Shown here: one piece after another, positions 1 through 9,024 of the stretch
How the letters are laid out: each line of letters begins with the position of its first letter
Numbering within the stretch: the first letter of the stretch is position 1
Assembly (NCBI RefSeq): GCF_002287235.1
Contig: NZ_LMVP01000516.1
Span: forward strand, 1 to 59,450
Source of the DNA: Methanosarcina spelaei
GTDB lineage: Archaea; Halobacteriota; Methanosarcinia; Methanosarcinales; Methanosarcinaceae
DNA length: 59,450 nucleotides
Direction: 5' to 3'
The notes under the pieces: generated by a model
Told to the model about the DNA's origin: nothing
The model's database searches: none
Seen by the model: the letters and a program-made list of their open reading frames with translations, nothing else
Program-made: the position numbers and the translations under genes

Positions 1-90
1 AAAAGGCTTGCGGGCAAGCAGTTTTTTAAAAAGGCTTGCGGTCAAGCAGTTTTTTAAAAGGTTTGTGATCGCCTTATTAGGTTTGGGAAT
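1..90. repeat. AAGGCTTGC-type dispersed repeat, two tandem units
   Basis: Two near-identical units of about 30 bp read AAAAGGCTTGCGG(G/T)CAAGCAG followed by a T run. Each unit can fold on itself (CTTGC paired with GCAAG). Related sequence occurs at about 24222-24290 and 41305-41350, so it is a dispersed family within this window. No gene overlaps it. It may act as a terminator or be a repeat relic; that is inference. Confidence 0.6.
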
Positions 91-138
91 AAATTTCTCA
101 AATTCAAACGCAATCAGCATATTAGATGCAAATAAATA

Positions 139-168
139 AAAGTGTTTGAAAATACTTTCAAACACTTT
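139..168. terminator. Perfect 13-bp stem hairpin
   Basis: AAAGTGTTTGAAA at 139-151 pairs exactly with TTTCAAACACTTT at 156-168 across a 4-nt loop. It lies about 180 bp beyond the 3' end of the small minus-strand gene ending at 348. It could be a transcription terminator or RNA-stability hairpin; the role is inferred from symmetry only. Confidence 0.4.
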
Positions 169-347
169 CCTGACAAAGCACTTTGATGCCAAGAAAAACA
201 AAAATAGTGACAGGAAAATCCGCCATGAGAAAGTCTTGCCATAGAGCTCTTAAGAATAGTTCCTAAGGTTCAGCTTTAAAAGGCAGTTCCCAGGGCAGTT
301 CTTAAGATTTTACTCTGCTCTTAAGATTTCCCTTTATACTTATTCAT

Positions 348-560
348 TTAATGGAAAAGCTCTTCTTTTGCTTTATTAAGATATTTGTTTGCTTCCTCAA
401 TTTTACTGGCAGCTCCAAGGATATCCTCGGAAGCATCGAGAAAACCATCTTTTTTAGCTTTCTGAGCCCATTCCTTGAAACTTTCAATGTGGCTTTCGTT
501 ATGCTCGATCCAGTGCTCAATCAAATGTGAAAGGTTGTCATGACTAAGTTCTTCAGTAAT
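348..560 (-). CDS. Small acidic/basic helical protein (DUF8180-like), apparent ATT start
   Basis: This reading frame of about 70 residues contains the segment HLIEHWIEHNESHIESFKEW, followed by amphipathic helices rich in Lys, Glu and Ala, and ends in TAA. I recognise the pattern as resembling the small DUF8180 family of methanogens (recollection, not searched); function is unknown. There is no ATG, GTG or TTG before the conserved segment, and an in-frame TGA lies just upstream (578-576). A strong Shine-Dalgarno GGAGGG sits 6 nt before an ATT codon at 560, so ATT is the best start candidate; ACG at 566 is the alternative. The His-rich segment could bind metal, which is inference. The gene is monocistronic. 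Confidence 0.65.
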   Translation of the reverse strand: MTEELSHDNLSHLIEHWIEHNESHIESFKEWAQKAKKDGFLDASEDILGAASKIEEANKYLNKAKEELFH

Positions 561-689
561 AGTCGTCCCTCCTGTTCAAAATATATACGATTCATGGTAT
601 AAATGCCCGCTGGATATAATTAGAATTTCTATAAAGATACCGTGAGAATATAAAAAAATAAACAAATAAGAGAGAACAGGTAGAATATA

Positions 690-797
690 TGGATAGTAAA
701 AATAGTTTGATAATAAAAATGGTTTGATAATAAAAATAGTTTGATAATAAAAATAGTTTGATAATAAAAATAGTTTGATAATGAAAATAGTTTGATA
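690..797. repeat. 18-bp tandem repeat, about six copies
   Basis: Consecutive units of AAAAATAGTTTGATAAT occur with single-base variants. They lie in the 340-bp gap between the DUF8180-like gene and the dehydratase gene. No ORF covers them. Short tandem arrays of this type recur throughout the window. Confidence 0.85.
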
Positions 798-903
798 AGT
801 AGAATTGTTTAAAATCCCAAGAGCTAAGAATCAGGTTTTGAACGATTCTGCTTTAACGCTTACATTATAATACTTTGATAATAATTTGCTTCAGTTCTCA
901 GGC

Positions 904-2145
904 TTATACTGTCCTTGGATCAGTAATCTCTCCTGATAGTGCTGAGGCTGCCGCGGTTGCAGGGGAAGCCAGGTAAATAAGACCACCTTTTCCCATCCTG
1001 CCTTTGAAGTTTCGGTTTGCGGTTGAAATGCAGACTTCTCCTTCACCGATCACTCCCTGGTGGGCGCCAAGGCAGGGCCCGCAGCCAGGGGTTGCGAGTG
1101 TGACACCTGCTTTTAGTAGAGTTTCCATTGTTCCGTTCTCAATCGCTGCAAGGAGAGTTGTGCGGGATGCAGGAATTACAATTGTCCTGACTGCAACCTT
1201 TTTTCCTTTAAGGATTGATGCTGCGACCTCAAGGTCCTCAAGTCTGCCATTTGTACACGTCCCTATGAAAACCTGGTCTACATGGGTGCCTTCAACCTCT
1301 CCAACAGGCTTTACGTTGTCAACCTGATGAGGACAGGCTACCTGAGGCTCGATATCCTCAGCAGAGTAAACGGGTTCTTTTACATAAAATGCGTCCTGAT
1401 CGGCATAAACCGGCTCATATGGAGCAGCCGCTCTGTTTTTCAGAAAATCGAAGGTTTTCTCGTCAGGTGGAACAATTCCGGTTTTTGCTCCCATTTCTAT
1501 TGCCATGTTGCAGAGAGTCATTCTGCCGGAAACTGACAATTCAGAGATAGCCTGCCCGTAAAACTCTACCGCCTTATAGGTGGCACCGTCAATTCCGGTC
1601 TTTCCGATAAGGTAAAGGGTCAGGTCTTTTGCATAAACTCCTTTTCCAAGCCTTCCTTCAACCGTGAATCTAAGACTTTCGGGCACCTTAAACCAGAGCT
1701 TGCCTGTAGCGAAAATTTCAGCCATATCGGTAGCACCTACGCCTGTTGCAAAAGCCCCGAAAGCCCCGTAGGTACAGGAATGCGAATCAGCTCCCACAAT
1801 CAGTTTTCCGGGCAAGGCAAATCCGTTTTCGGGAAGTACCTGATGGCAGATTCCTTCTCCAAGCTCGTAAAAATTCGGAATGCTTTGCTCCTTTACCCAT
1901 TCCCGGATTTCCTTTTGAAGAGTAGCTGAAGTCTCATTATTTGCAGGTGCAATATGGTCGAAAGGAATTATAATCCTTGAGGGGTCCCAGACCTTTTTCA
2001 TTTCCATTTCTTTAAAAGCGTTAACTGTAAGTACGGAGGTGCCGTCATGCGCCATTGCATAATCAACATCTGCCAGGACAAAATCATTTGCATTTGCCTC
2101 TTTTCCCGCTGCTCGGGTGAAAATTTTTTCGCTAATTGTTCCCAA
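904..2145 (-). CDS. leuC/hacA: 3-isopropylmalate dehydratase / homoaconitase large subunit (aconitase family)
   Basis: A 413-aa protein of the short archaeal LeuC/HacA type, catalysing a dehydration-hydration isomerisation in leucine synthesis (isopropylmalate) or in the homocitrate-to-homoisocitrate steps of the 2-oxosuberate branch of coenzyme B synthesis. Signature elements are [10 protein letters not shown] at 118-127 and the three [4Fe-4S] ligands C297 (GTCTNG), C355 and C358 (PGCGPC). Length fits the family. The start is TTG at 2145, eight bases after AGGAG. The partner small subunit is not adjacent, and substrate specificity in this family is set largely by that subunit, so leucine and coenzyme B roles cannot be separated here. 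Cytoplasmic. Confidence 0.9.
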   Translation of the reverse strand: MGTISEKIFTRAAGKEANANDFVLADVDYAMAHDGTSVLTVNAFKEMEMKKVWDPSRIIIPFDHIAPANNETSATLQKEIREWVKEQSIPNFYELGEGICHQVLPENGFALPGKLIVGADSHSCTYGAFGAFATGVGATDMAEIFATGKLWFKVPESLRFTVEGRLGKGVYAKDLTLYLIGKTGIDGATYKAVEFYGQAISELSVSGRMTLCNMAIEMGAKTGIVPPDEKTFDFLKNRAAAPYEPVYADQDAFYVKEPVYSAEDIEPQVACPHQVDNVKPVGEVEGTHVDQVFIGTCTNGRLEDLEVAASILKGKKVAVRTIVIPASRTTLLAAIENGTMETLLKAGVTLATPGCGPCLGAHQGVIGEGEVCISTANRNFKGRMGKGGLIYLASPATAAASALSGEITDPRTV

Positions 2146-2410
2146 AAGTAAGTCTCCTGTTTGATAATCAAGTAATAACGGTTTGATAATTGAACAATAA
2201 TGAAGTCTAAGAAACTAAAATTCCTGAATTCACTATAAAGAAATAACTGTAATATATTTGACATATATACTTGACATATTAAAGAATAGAATCCTAATAT
2301 TACAAATATAAATTATACAAAAATCTTTTCAGCCTCTTGAAGCTGGTTTATATAGGGTTTTTATAAAGTAAAATAAACTACTCTTTTTTAATTAAATTTA
2401 GCGCTGATGC

Positions 2411-4603
2411 TTATACATGATTATTCTTTTCTACTACAGTGAACCTAATAATGAACTCGGTACCATTGCTCTTTTTCAGTTCAAGTTCTCCATCTAACTG
2501 GTTGACAAGGAAAGTTACAAGCTGAAGTCCTAGACTGTCAAGTTCCTCTATATCAAGGTTTTCAGAAATACCCACACCGTTATCCGAAACTGTCAATATA
2601 AAACTGGTACTCTTATAGTCTTTGTTTTTACTTTTCTCTATTATGTTCCTATGTTCTCCATTTTTATCTTTATAGAATTTTATTTGGTTTCCATCTTTAT
2701 GGAATTTTATTTGGATTTTTCCTTTATCTCGGTCGGAAAATGCATATTTAAGAGAGTTGGAAACGAGCTCATTGACAATTATTCCTAACGGAACTGCTGT
2801 GTCCATGTCAAGTAATATGTTCTCTTCCAGATCCATATTTAAGCTGACATTAGCATTACCAAGCCTGTAAGTAAAGAACAGAGCGTCAGCGAGTTTCTTT
2901 ATGTACAGCGAAAAGTTAAGTTTATCGAGCTCTTCACCTCTATACAGTTCTTCATGGATAAGAGCCATTGATATCACTCGATCTTGGCTCTCTCTGAAGG
3001 CTTCCAGGACTTCCGATTCATTAATACTCTTTCTGTTTCTGAACTTTTCAGCTTGAAGGTCCAACAGTGATGAGATTACTTGAAGATTATTCTTGATTCT
3101 ATGGTGGATTTCCTTTTTACGGGCAATCTCAAAATTTCTGAGAGCTTCTTCAACTTCCTTTCGCTTGGTTATGTCAGTATGAAGGTTCAGAGTTCCTAAA
3201 AATTTACCACTCTTGTCAAAAATAGATTTGGCATTCGTATGCGTACATAGAGTGGAGCCATCTTTGCGTATAAACTTAATTTCAAGACTCTCATTGACGT
3301 TTTCCCATCCTTTTTTTAAAGTATGTTTGATAATAGCCTTACTTTCATCACTGAGAAAGTCCCACATAGGCCTGCTAATGAGTTCTTCTGAACTGTAACC
3401 AAACATATCTTCAATCTGCTTATTGACGAAAGTAATTCTCTCTTCAGCATCAATTATGCTTATGCCTTCGTTTGCGGTCTCTACAATGTTGCGGTATCTC
3501 TCCTCACTTTCTTGAAGTCTCTCTTCTGCTTTTTTTTGCTCGGTGACATCAATGTCCATCTCAAGGATCATGGGAGAACCGTCAACGTCGGTGAACGGTA
3601 AATTATAAGCATCATAATAGCTTCCATCCGGCCCGCTTACTTCCCAATGATGAGGTTGACCGGTTTCAAGTACTTTATGTGATTCACAGAATTCACACGG
3701 CTGGGTGAATCCAAAATAGTATTCATAGCAGTGTCGGCCACCTGGATCTCCGAACCGTTTACGGAATCTGCGGTTGACAAAGGCGATATGATAGTCAGAT
3801 GTTAACAGAATTATCATTGCAGGCAGCGTATCCAGCACGTTATAAAGACGTTGACGTTCGTTTATTGTTTCATGGTTCCGTTTTTTCAGTTTCTTACTTA
3901 TTCTTTTAAGTTCTTCTTCAGTATTCTTGTATTGAGTTATATCAGAATGCATGCTAATATTACCGATATGTTTTCCCTCTGAGTCAAGAAAAGGCGTAGA
4001 GCTCACAAGCGACCAGACAACACTACCATCCCTACGGCAGAACTTCATTTCGTACCCTTTATCTTTGGCGCCTTCCTGTTGGGATTTTAACCTGGTAGGC
4101 GAACTTTCAACATTATCTCTATCGGCATAGTCAAAGGCCGATTTCCCTACCATTTCTTCCGTTGTGTACCCGAGCATTTCTGCCATTCTTTGATTAACAA
4201 AAGTCGTTACCGCTTCAGTGTCTGTAATCCAGACACCCTCGTTTGTTGTTTCTACGATGCTGCGATACTTTTCCTCACATTCCCACAGCTTCTCTTCAAG
4301 TTCCTTACGGTTACTTATATCAAATCCATAAATATTGACGTGCCCTTCTTCCGGTAAAGGGTAAAGATTGATCAGGTATACTGTTTTTCCCACACTAATT
4401 TCCGTTGTTTCCGGACTATTCCGAGAAATTGTTTTTAGCACTGATTCTTCTATAGAAGAAGGTAGTTTTCCTCCGATTTTCGTGCCCCACTCCAGGAGTA
4501 AGGACTCACCCGCTTCATTTGAGTATATAACGGTACCATCCGTATCGACACTGAGCACAGGATTTGGGTTATTTGCTAGAAGTTTTTCAACGCTTGTTTC
4601 CAT
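2411..4603 (-). CDS. Multi-PAS sensor histidine kinase (HisKA_2 type), soluble
   Basis: A 730-aa signal-transducing kinase. Domains in order: a short N-terminal PAS (about 5-100), a second PAS (about 110-228), a PAS_4-like domain (about 250-355) with a Cys pattern (HCYEYYF...PCEFC, 291-306), a fourth PAS (about 367-483), then HisKA_2 with the phosphoacceptor region EIHHRIKNNLQ at about 498-508 and a C-terminal HATPase_c domain (NELVSNSLKY N-box, DNGVGI G1 box). No membrane segments or receiver domain are visible, so it probably senses a cytoplasmic cue, possibly redox or a small ligand. No response regulator lies beside it, which is common for Methanosarcina kinases. An AGGGG site precedes the ATG. 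The gene stands alone between two long AT-rich gaps. Confidence 0.93.
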   Translation of the reverse strand: METSVEKLLANNPNPVLSVDTDGTVIYSNEAGESLLLEWGTKIGGKLPSSIEESVLKTISRNSPETTEISVGKTVYLINLYPLPEEGHVNIYGFDISNRKELEEKLWECEEKYRSIVETTNEGVWITDTEAVTTFVNQRMAEMLGYTTEEMVGKSAFDYADRDNVESSPTRLKSQQEGAKDKGYEMKFCRRDGSVVWSLVSSTPFLDSEGKHIGNISMHSDITQYKNTEEELKRISKKLKKRNHETINERQRLYNVLDTLPAMIILLTSDYHIAFVNRRFRKRFGDPGGRHCYEYYFGFTQPCEFCESHKVLETGQPHHWEVSGPDGSYYDAYNLPFTDVDGSPMILEMDIDVTEQKKAEERLQESEERYRNIVETANEGISIIDAEERITFVNKQIEDMFGYSSEELISRPMWDFLSDESKAIIKHTLKKGWENVNESLEIKFIRKDGSTLCTHTNAKSIFDKSGKFLGTLNLHTDITKRKEVEEALRNFEIARKKEIHHRIKNNLQVISSLLDLQAEKFRNRKSINESEVLEAFRESQDRVISMALIHEELYRGEELDKLNFSLYIKKLADALFFTYRLGNANVSLNMDLEENILLDMDTAVPLGIIVNELVSNSLKYAFSDRDKGKIQIKFHKDGNQIKFYKDKNGEHRNIIEKSKNKDYKSTSFILTVSDNGVGISENLDIEELDSLGLQLVTFLVNQLDGELELKKSNGTEFIIRFTVVEKNNHV

Positions 4604-5020
4604 ATTCCCCTTCAGGCTCCTATCTCTATCCTATCTCTAGTGGTTATAGCCTACTGTCGATGACTCACGAACGTTAAAAGTATCTATTGCACAACTATAT
4701 TAATATATAATATTCTTTAAATATAATACATTAAATTTGACTTTGAATTGAGATAATATTTTTGCAGAGATCTTCAAAGTATGATTATTTCTTCTCTGAT
4801 AAACGCAACTAGCCATAAGCAATCACTATCAGTTTTTTATAATGCAAGTATAAGTGTACTTAGTTAAGATCTGTTTTAGAAAGAGTTAATAATTGATAAT
4901 TAAAGTAAATGAAGTAGTAGAAATAATTTTCATTAAGTTAAAAATTATTTTAAGTTTAATACTCTATATTTTTCAAAATTAATGAAAACCAGAAGACATC
5001 AAAAAAGTATAAACTTTTAT
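4604..5020. other. AT-rich intergenic region upstream of the histidine kinase
   Basis: No convincing ORF, RNA gene or repeat is visible. It presumably contains the kinase promoter near its left edge (AT-rich stretch TTAATATATAATATT around 4700-4714). Confidence 0.4.
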
Positions 5021-5140
5021 TTATGTTCTTCGTAAGCTACTATTTTCTTCAAGAGATTTTCTTAGTCTGGCAGCTGGCGATTCGGCTGAGATTCCCACTG
5101 TCAGTAAAGCTACGACTTCTTTGTCCTGCGGGATTTTGAG
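5021..5140 (-). pseudogene. C-terminal remnant of a nitroreductase-family protein
   Basis: A 39-codon frame on the minus strand reads LKIPQDKEVVALLTVGISAE and continues SPAARLRKSLEE before TAA at 5021. This resembles the usual nitroreductase C-terminus (IPEDK.VVAL.PVGYP.E.P....RK.LEE). An in-frame TGA at 5141-5143 lies directly upstream, and the flavin-binding N-terminal part is absent from the preceding several hundred bases. I read it as a decayed gene end. The family match is by memory of the consensus and should be searched. Confidence 0.5.
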
Positions 5141-5483
5141 TCATTTTTAACTTAGTTTTTTCTATAATATCACTGTAACTATTATTTCGGTAGTTTTGTA
5201 AAGACTATATGAATAGCTACTTATAAAATTCCTTCTTTTCCTTACGTCATCTCTAAAAATAACAAACTTATAAAAGTAGTATTTATTCTACAGGAAATGA
5301 AATATCCAACTATCGTTATTAACAAAGTGAGTACAAAGGAGCTTATGAATGGCTGGGAAGGAACAATCTGAGTTTTCAAAGTCATGGAACTCAAATAGGA
5401 AATCAAAAGCAAAGTTGTGATGGCCGAAAAGGCTGTAAATAGTGTTATATGGACAATATTAAGATATCAATATCTATTAAAAA

Positions 5484-5984
5484 TCAAGGATTTTTATATC
5501 CGATATCTTCCTTTTTTCCAATCATCACCTTTTCCAAATACACAAGTTCAACTTTGTTGCCGAGTGGTTCTCGCCTGAACTCCTTATACCCAAGTTTATG
5601 ATAGAGTTGAATATTTCTGATGCTATTCGATCCGGTGAATAGTTCAAATCGAGCTACATCCCGATGCATAAGCTCAACCTCTGTCATCAAACGAGTGCCT
5701 ATCCCCAGATTCTGCCATTCAGGATGCACAATCAGCCTGCCTATATGGCAAGTATTTTCTATTACACGAGATCGTACAGATCCTATGATCGAGTGCTCGC
5801 TGATGGCTTTGAGGAACACACTGTTACTGAACTCATCTCTGGTCTCTTCGACAGTTTGAAGCAGAGGGGGAATGGACCAGTCATCGTAGATCTGAGCTTC
5901 ACTCTGGTATGCCAGTTTCTGAAGGGTTAAGATTTCGATTGCATCTTCAAGGCTGGCCCGAAAAATTTCTACCTGTTCTGCCAT
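5484..5984 (-). CDS. GNAT-family N-acetyltransferase
   Basis: About 166 aa. The central region HIGRLIVHPEWQNLGIGTRLM contains the acetyl-CoA-binding motif A (Q/R-x-x-G-x-G/A), and SNSIRNIQLYHKLGYKEF is motif B with the usual LYxKLGF-like end. It transfers an acetyl group from acetyl-CoA to an unknown amine substrate. I start at the ATG giving MAEQVEIF (5984); an in-frame ATG four codons upstream of it and a TTG at 6005 are also possible. It is followed on the same strand by a second, unrelated-looking GNAT gene (6138-6563), so the two may form a pair. Cytoplasmic, no signal peptide. Confidence 0.85.
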   Translation of the reverse strand: MAEQVEIFRASLEDAIEILTLQKLAYQSEAQIYDDWSIPPLLQTVEETRDEFSNSVFLKAISEHSIIGSVRSRVIENTCHIGRLIVHPEWQNLGIGTRLMTEVELMHRDVARFELFTGSNSIRNIQLYHKLGYKEFRREPLGNKVELVYLEKVMIGKKEDIGYKNP

Positions 5985-6137
5985 GTCTCTCATTCCTAAC
6001 TTCAAAAATTAACGAGTTAGTGCAAGTTTCAATAGACTAAAGACTTGAGAATAGTACGCTCTGAAACCTGCAAGCTACTTTTTGTCCGAAAAAGTAGCAC
6101 AATTATATTTCCAGGTTGATGATAAAATAACATAATT

Positions 6138-6563
6138 TCATTGCTGGAATTCAAATTCTATGAGTTGCATTCCAAGTGCCTCGTTTGGACGAACTGAAAA
6201 ACCGTACTTTTCGTAAAATTTGGCTTTTCCGGGAGCTGCAAATAACCAGGCCCTTTTAATATTGGTCTCCTGGCACTTGTTAACCAGTTGTTTTAAGATC
6301 GTGCTTCCTATCCCTTTATTTTGATGATCCTGCATTACAATTATATCGCAGATCAGAGCATACAGGGCTCCGTCCGAAAGCAAACGTCCTGCACCAATAA
6401 TCTTCTGATCTTTGTATGCTGTTATCCAGTACTAGGTATTATCAAAGACCTTTTTCAAGTCATCTTCGGAAACCTTAAGAACTGACATCCATCCTGTGCT
6501 TGAAAACAGTTGACAATATTCATGCCAGGTAGGAGGACTCGTTTTGTATTCAATATCTTTCAT
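6138..6563 (-). CDS. GNAT-family N-acetyltransferase with an in-frame TAG codon
   Basis: The frame begins at ATG 6563 behind AGGAG and would encode 141 aa, but codon 44 (6434-6432) is TAG. Both sides align with one continuous GNAT fold. Upstream is MKDIEYKTSPPTWHEYCQLF and onward to FDNT. Downstream is YWITAYKDQKIIGAGRLLSD, followed by motif A DHQNKGIGSTILKQ and motif B KAKFYEKYGFSVRPNEALGM. Methanosarcina species decode UAG as pyrrolysine, so readthrough could give a full-length protein; a recent nonsense mutation (for example TGG or TTG to TAG) is the simpler alternative. The 81-aa downstream piece alone retains most of the acetyl-CoA site but lacks the first strands. The substrate is unknown. 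Confidence 0.75.
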
Positions 6564-6901
6564 TCTTTACTCCTATAAAATTTACTTTAACAACTGAAAC
6601 TACAATTAATAAGAAAAGAAATATATTCTTTTCTTTTATATTTATCAATTATTTTATATTGAAAATTTTTCGCTTACTTTTTATGGAATTTAGCCACATT
6701 TTCATTAACAGATTATCAAAGTTCTTCATAGTATACATATTGGCAGAGTGAAAAGTTTTAAACATATTTAAGACTATTATTATTACAGTCTGCTAATTAA
6801 TTATGATTTCTTTCATGACAGTGTTTTGTGACCAAGCAGCTTCGCAAACTCAACTCTTAAGGGAGAGAGCGCTAAAACAGGCTATTAGAGGAGGTTTAGA
6901 T

Positions 6902-7312
6902 ATGACGTCAAAATTGATGGACTACTTTAACAAGCAACCGAGAATTGGAGTTCTAAGCACAGCGAGTAAAGACGGAAAGGTAGACTCAGCTATTTTCGGC
7001 TCACCGAATATGATCGATGAAAAGACCGTTGTAATTGCAACAGGTAAGAACCGCACGTTTTCAAACCTTCAGGAAAACCCTTACGCGATATACCTGATAA
7101 TGGAACAAGATACGGAATGGAAAGGGATCAGAGTTTACCTGAAGATGAAGGAATCTGCAACGTCGGGGGAAATGCTTGATACGATTAAAAGCCAGATCGC
7201 AAAAATGGCCGGGGAGGAGGCTGCGGAGATGATGAAGGCAACGGTTACCTTCGAGATTATTGAGCTGAGACCTCTCGTTGATATGGGACAGGGCTGGGAG
7301 GAATCGATCTGA
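6902..7312 (+). CDS. Pyridoxamine 5'-phosphate oxidase-fold (FMN-binding split barrel) protein
   Basis: About 136 aa. MTSKLMDYFNKQPRIGVLST is followed by KDGKVDSAIFGSPNMIDEKT, an RTFSNLQENPYAIYLI strand and the C-terminal FEIIELRPL. This is the pattern of small PNPOx-like flavin-binding proteins that act on FMN, F420 or related cofactors; the substrate is unknown. I place the start at ATG 6902 because AGGAGG lies 7 nt before it; an upstream in-frame ATG at 6803 would add 33 residues without family similarity. Monocistronic, and convergent with the Hdr operon that ends at 7416. Confidence 0.85.
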   Translation: MTSKLMDYFNKQPRIGVLSTASKDGKVDSAIFGSPNMIDEKTVVIATGKNRTFSNLQENPYAIYLIMEQDTEWKGIRVYLKMKESATSGEMLDTIKSQIAKMAGEEAAEMMKATVTFEIIELRPLVDMGQGWEESI

Positions 7313-7415
7313 GTATTCATAAGTAATGTGAATCAAAATAAAAATTAAAAAAATCGGAATAAAAGATCAAAAAAAACTACTGGCTAAAATCTTAAAATGG
7401 GATTAACTCAGGTTT

Positions 7416-8360
7416 TTAGATTATCCCATTCTTTTCTAGAAACCCTTCAAGAGGCACGGAGTGAGTCTGGAAGCCGCACACCTTGTATGGATCGGCACCC
7501 ATTGAAAGAGCTGCGAACTGGGCGATATTCATGTGCACCATATCATATTTTACACCAAACTCTCTTTCGATAACCGGCTGGTAGCGGTCATATTGGATCT
7601 GGCAATTCGGGCACATATGAAGCATAAGCTCTACGCCTGCTCTTTGAAGGCTGTCGAGTTTAGTCTTTGTCACCTGAAGTGACGTATCTTTGTTGAGGTG
7701 GAGCTGGGAAAAGCCCATCCCGCAGGTGAGAGTCCGGTCTTCGTACCAGCGTACAGGCTCGGCTCCGCAGGCTGCGGATATGTTATCTATCAACTGGGGG
7801 TTTTCAGGGTTTCCGAGGACATCAAGATACTTAACTTTATAGTAATGGCAGGCATGATGAGATGCAGTCTTGATTCCTGAAAAGTCGAATTTTTTCTGCT
7901 CCCGGATTTTATCGACCTTGCTTAAAAGAATCTCTACTGCATGGTAGAAGTTTGTCCTCGGATTCATATCGTCTTTTTCGTAAACAAGATTTTCAAGGCC
8001 CTTTTCCAGGAAGATGGAGTTAATTTTTTCCCGGACTTCGGTATTGGTGTTCAGGGTTTCACAGGCTTCTTTATTTACGGCATAACAGGTTGAACAGAGG
8101 CAGGTTATATTGGGGTAACCGCACCTTTTTGCAACTGCGAAGTTCCGAGCTGCAATAGCTGCTGTTGTCAGTCCTTCAAATACGTCAGTATAATGGCCTA
8201 TTCCTGTGCAGCAGGACTGCTCATCGTTTATACAATAGTCTATCCCAAGCCTGTCAAAGATATAACAAGTGGAGGTTTCCACTCCTGGGTACTCCTGCCC
8301 AACCATGCAGCTTTTAAATAATAAAAGCTGGTTGTCCGGGACATCTTCTATCGCTTTCAA
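7416..8360 (-). CDS. hdrB: Heterodisulfide reductase subunit B (HdrB2-like)
   Basis: About 314 aa, the catalytic subunit reducing the CoM-S-S-CoB heterodisulfide with two non-cubane iron-sulfur clusters. The first CCG motif is complete: FKSC, then SCCTGIG, then CSTC. The second has HHAC, then TCGMG in place of the usual CCG, then CPNC, so one of the five expected cysteines is Thr. I choose TTG at 8360 (MKAIEDVPDNQLLLF) because GGAG precedes it; this start lies 47 nt inside hdrC. The frame is open further upstream to 8504, but that part reads as out-of-frame hdrC. Last gene of the hdrA-hdrC-hdrB operon, translationally coupled. It works in the cytoplasm with HdrA and HdrC. Confidence 0.9.
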   Translation of the reverse strand: MKAIEDVPDNQLLLFKSCMVGQEYPGVETSTCYIFDRLGIDYCINDEQSCCTGIGHYTDVFEGLTTAAIAARNFAVAKRCGYPNITCLCSTCYAVNKEACETLNTNTEVREKINSIFLEKGLENLVYEKDDMNPRTNFYHAVEILLSKVDKIREQKKFDFSGIKTASHHACHYYKVKYLDVLGNPENPQLIDNISAACGAEPVRWYEDRTLTCGMGFSQLHLNKDTSLQVTKTKLDSLQRAGVELMLHMCPNCQIQYDRYQPVIEREFGVKYDMVHMNIAQFAALSMGADPYKVCGFQTHSVPLEGFLEKNGII

Positions 8361-9024
8361 AGCCGAAATCTCCGCTTCTATTTTCTCTCTTGATGCACTG
8401 GTTCTCCAGGAGCTGATGCAAAAGTTTTTCCTGTATTTTTGCTTTGAGCCATTTTTCTCTGTTAAAATAGCCTGTGGCTTCAAGAATAGCCTGAACTTCC
8501 CCATGTGTGTTCCTGATATCCTTTGAACTCAGCCCCAGTTCCTCACGAATTGACTCAAGGTTCTTTTTAAAACTGATCCAGCGTTCCCCGAGGTCGCTTT
8601 CCATATTCTTAACTCCGGCACCCGGTATCTTGCTAGCTCCATTTTCTGCAAGGTATTCTCCGATCTCAAGGAAGTAGGCAAGCTTTTCAACTCCTATGCC
8701 CTCGTTGACGGCCATCTGCCTGAGCACCTGTACAATTGTTACAGGGCTATTATTCCTGGGACAGCGCAGATTGCAGGAATAACAGTAGAAACAGGACCAG
8801 ATCATTTCGGACTCAAGCACACTGCGGTCGTTTTCCAGTACTTTTTTCACAATCTGACGCGGGCTGTAATCTGTAAAGCGGGCTGCAGGGCAGGAAGCCG
8901 TGCAGGCTCCACACTGGATGCAGCGGTCAAGCCCCAGAGAGGCAGGTGTCCGGATGCTTTTCTTTACAGTTTCTGCAAGGGTTTTACATTCCGGGGTATC
9001 ATATTTGTTTACATATGGAATCAT
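8314..9024 (-). CDS. hdrC: Heterodisulfide reductase subunit C (HdrC2-like)
   Basis: A 236-aa iron-sulfur subunit carrying electrons from HdrA to HdrB. Two ferredoxin-type motifs are seen: CIQCGACTASCP at 35-46 and CFYCYSCNLRCP at 78-89, each binding a [4Fe-4S] cluster. The start ATG shares its A with the hdrA stop codon (TAATG), so translation is coupled. The C-terminal 15 residues overlap hdrB. The long helical tail after residue 100 is usual for this subunit. Confidence 0.93.
   Translation of the reverse strand: MIPYVNKYDTPECKTLAETVKKSIRTPASLGLDRCIQCGACTASCPAARFTDYSPRQIVKKVLENDRSVLESEMIWSCFYCYSCNLRCPRNNSPVTIVQVLRQMAVNEGIGVEKLAYFLEIGEYLAENGASKIPGAGVKNMESDLGERWISFKKNLESIREELGLSSKDIRNTHGEVQAILEATGYFNREKWLKAKIQEKLLHQLLENQCIKRENRSGDFGFESDRRCPGQPAFII

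Noticed and set aside
8361-8504. Upstream extension of hdrB to the ATG giving MGKFRLFLK
   Set aside because: It lies wholly within hdrC and has no HdrB-like sequence; the TTG at 8360 with GGAG fits the family start.
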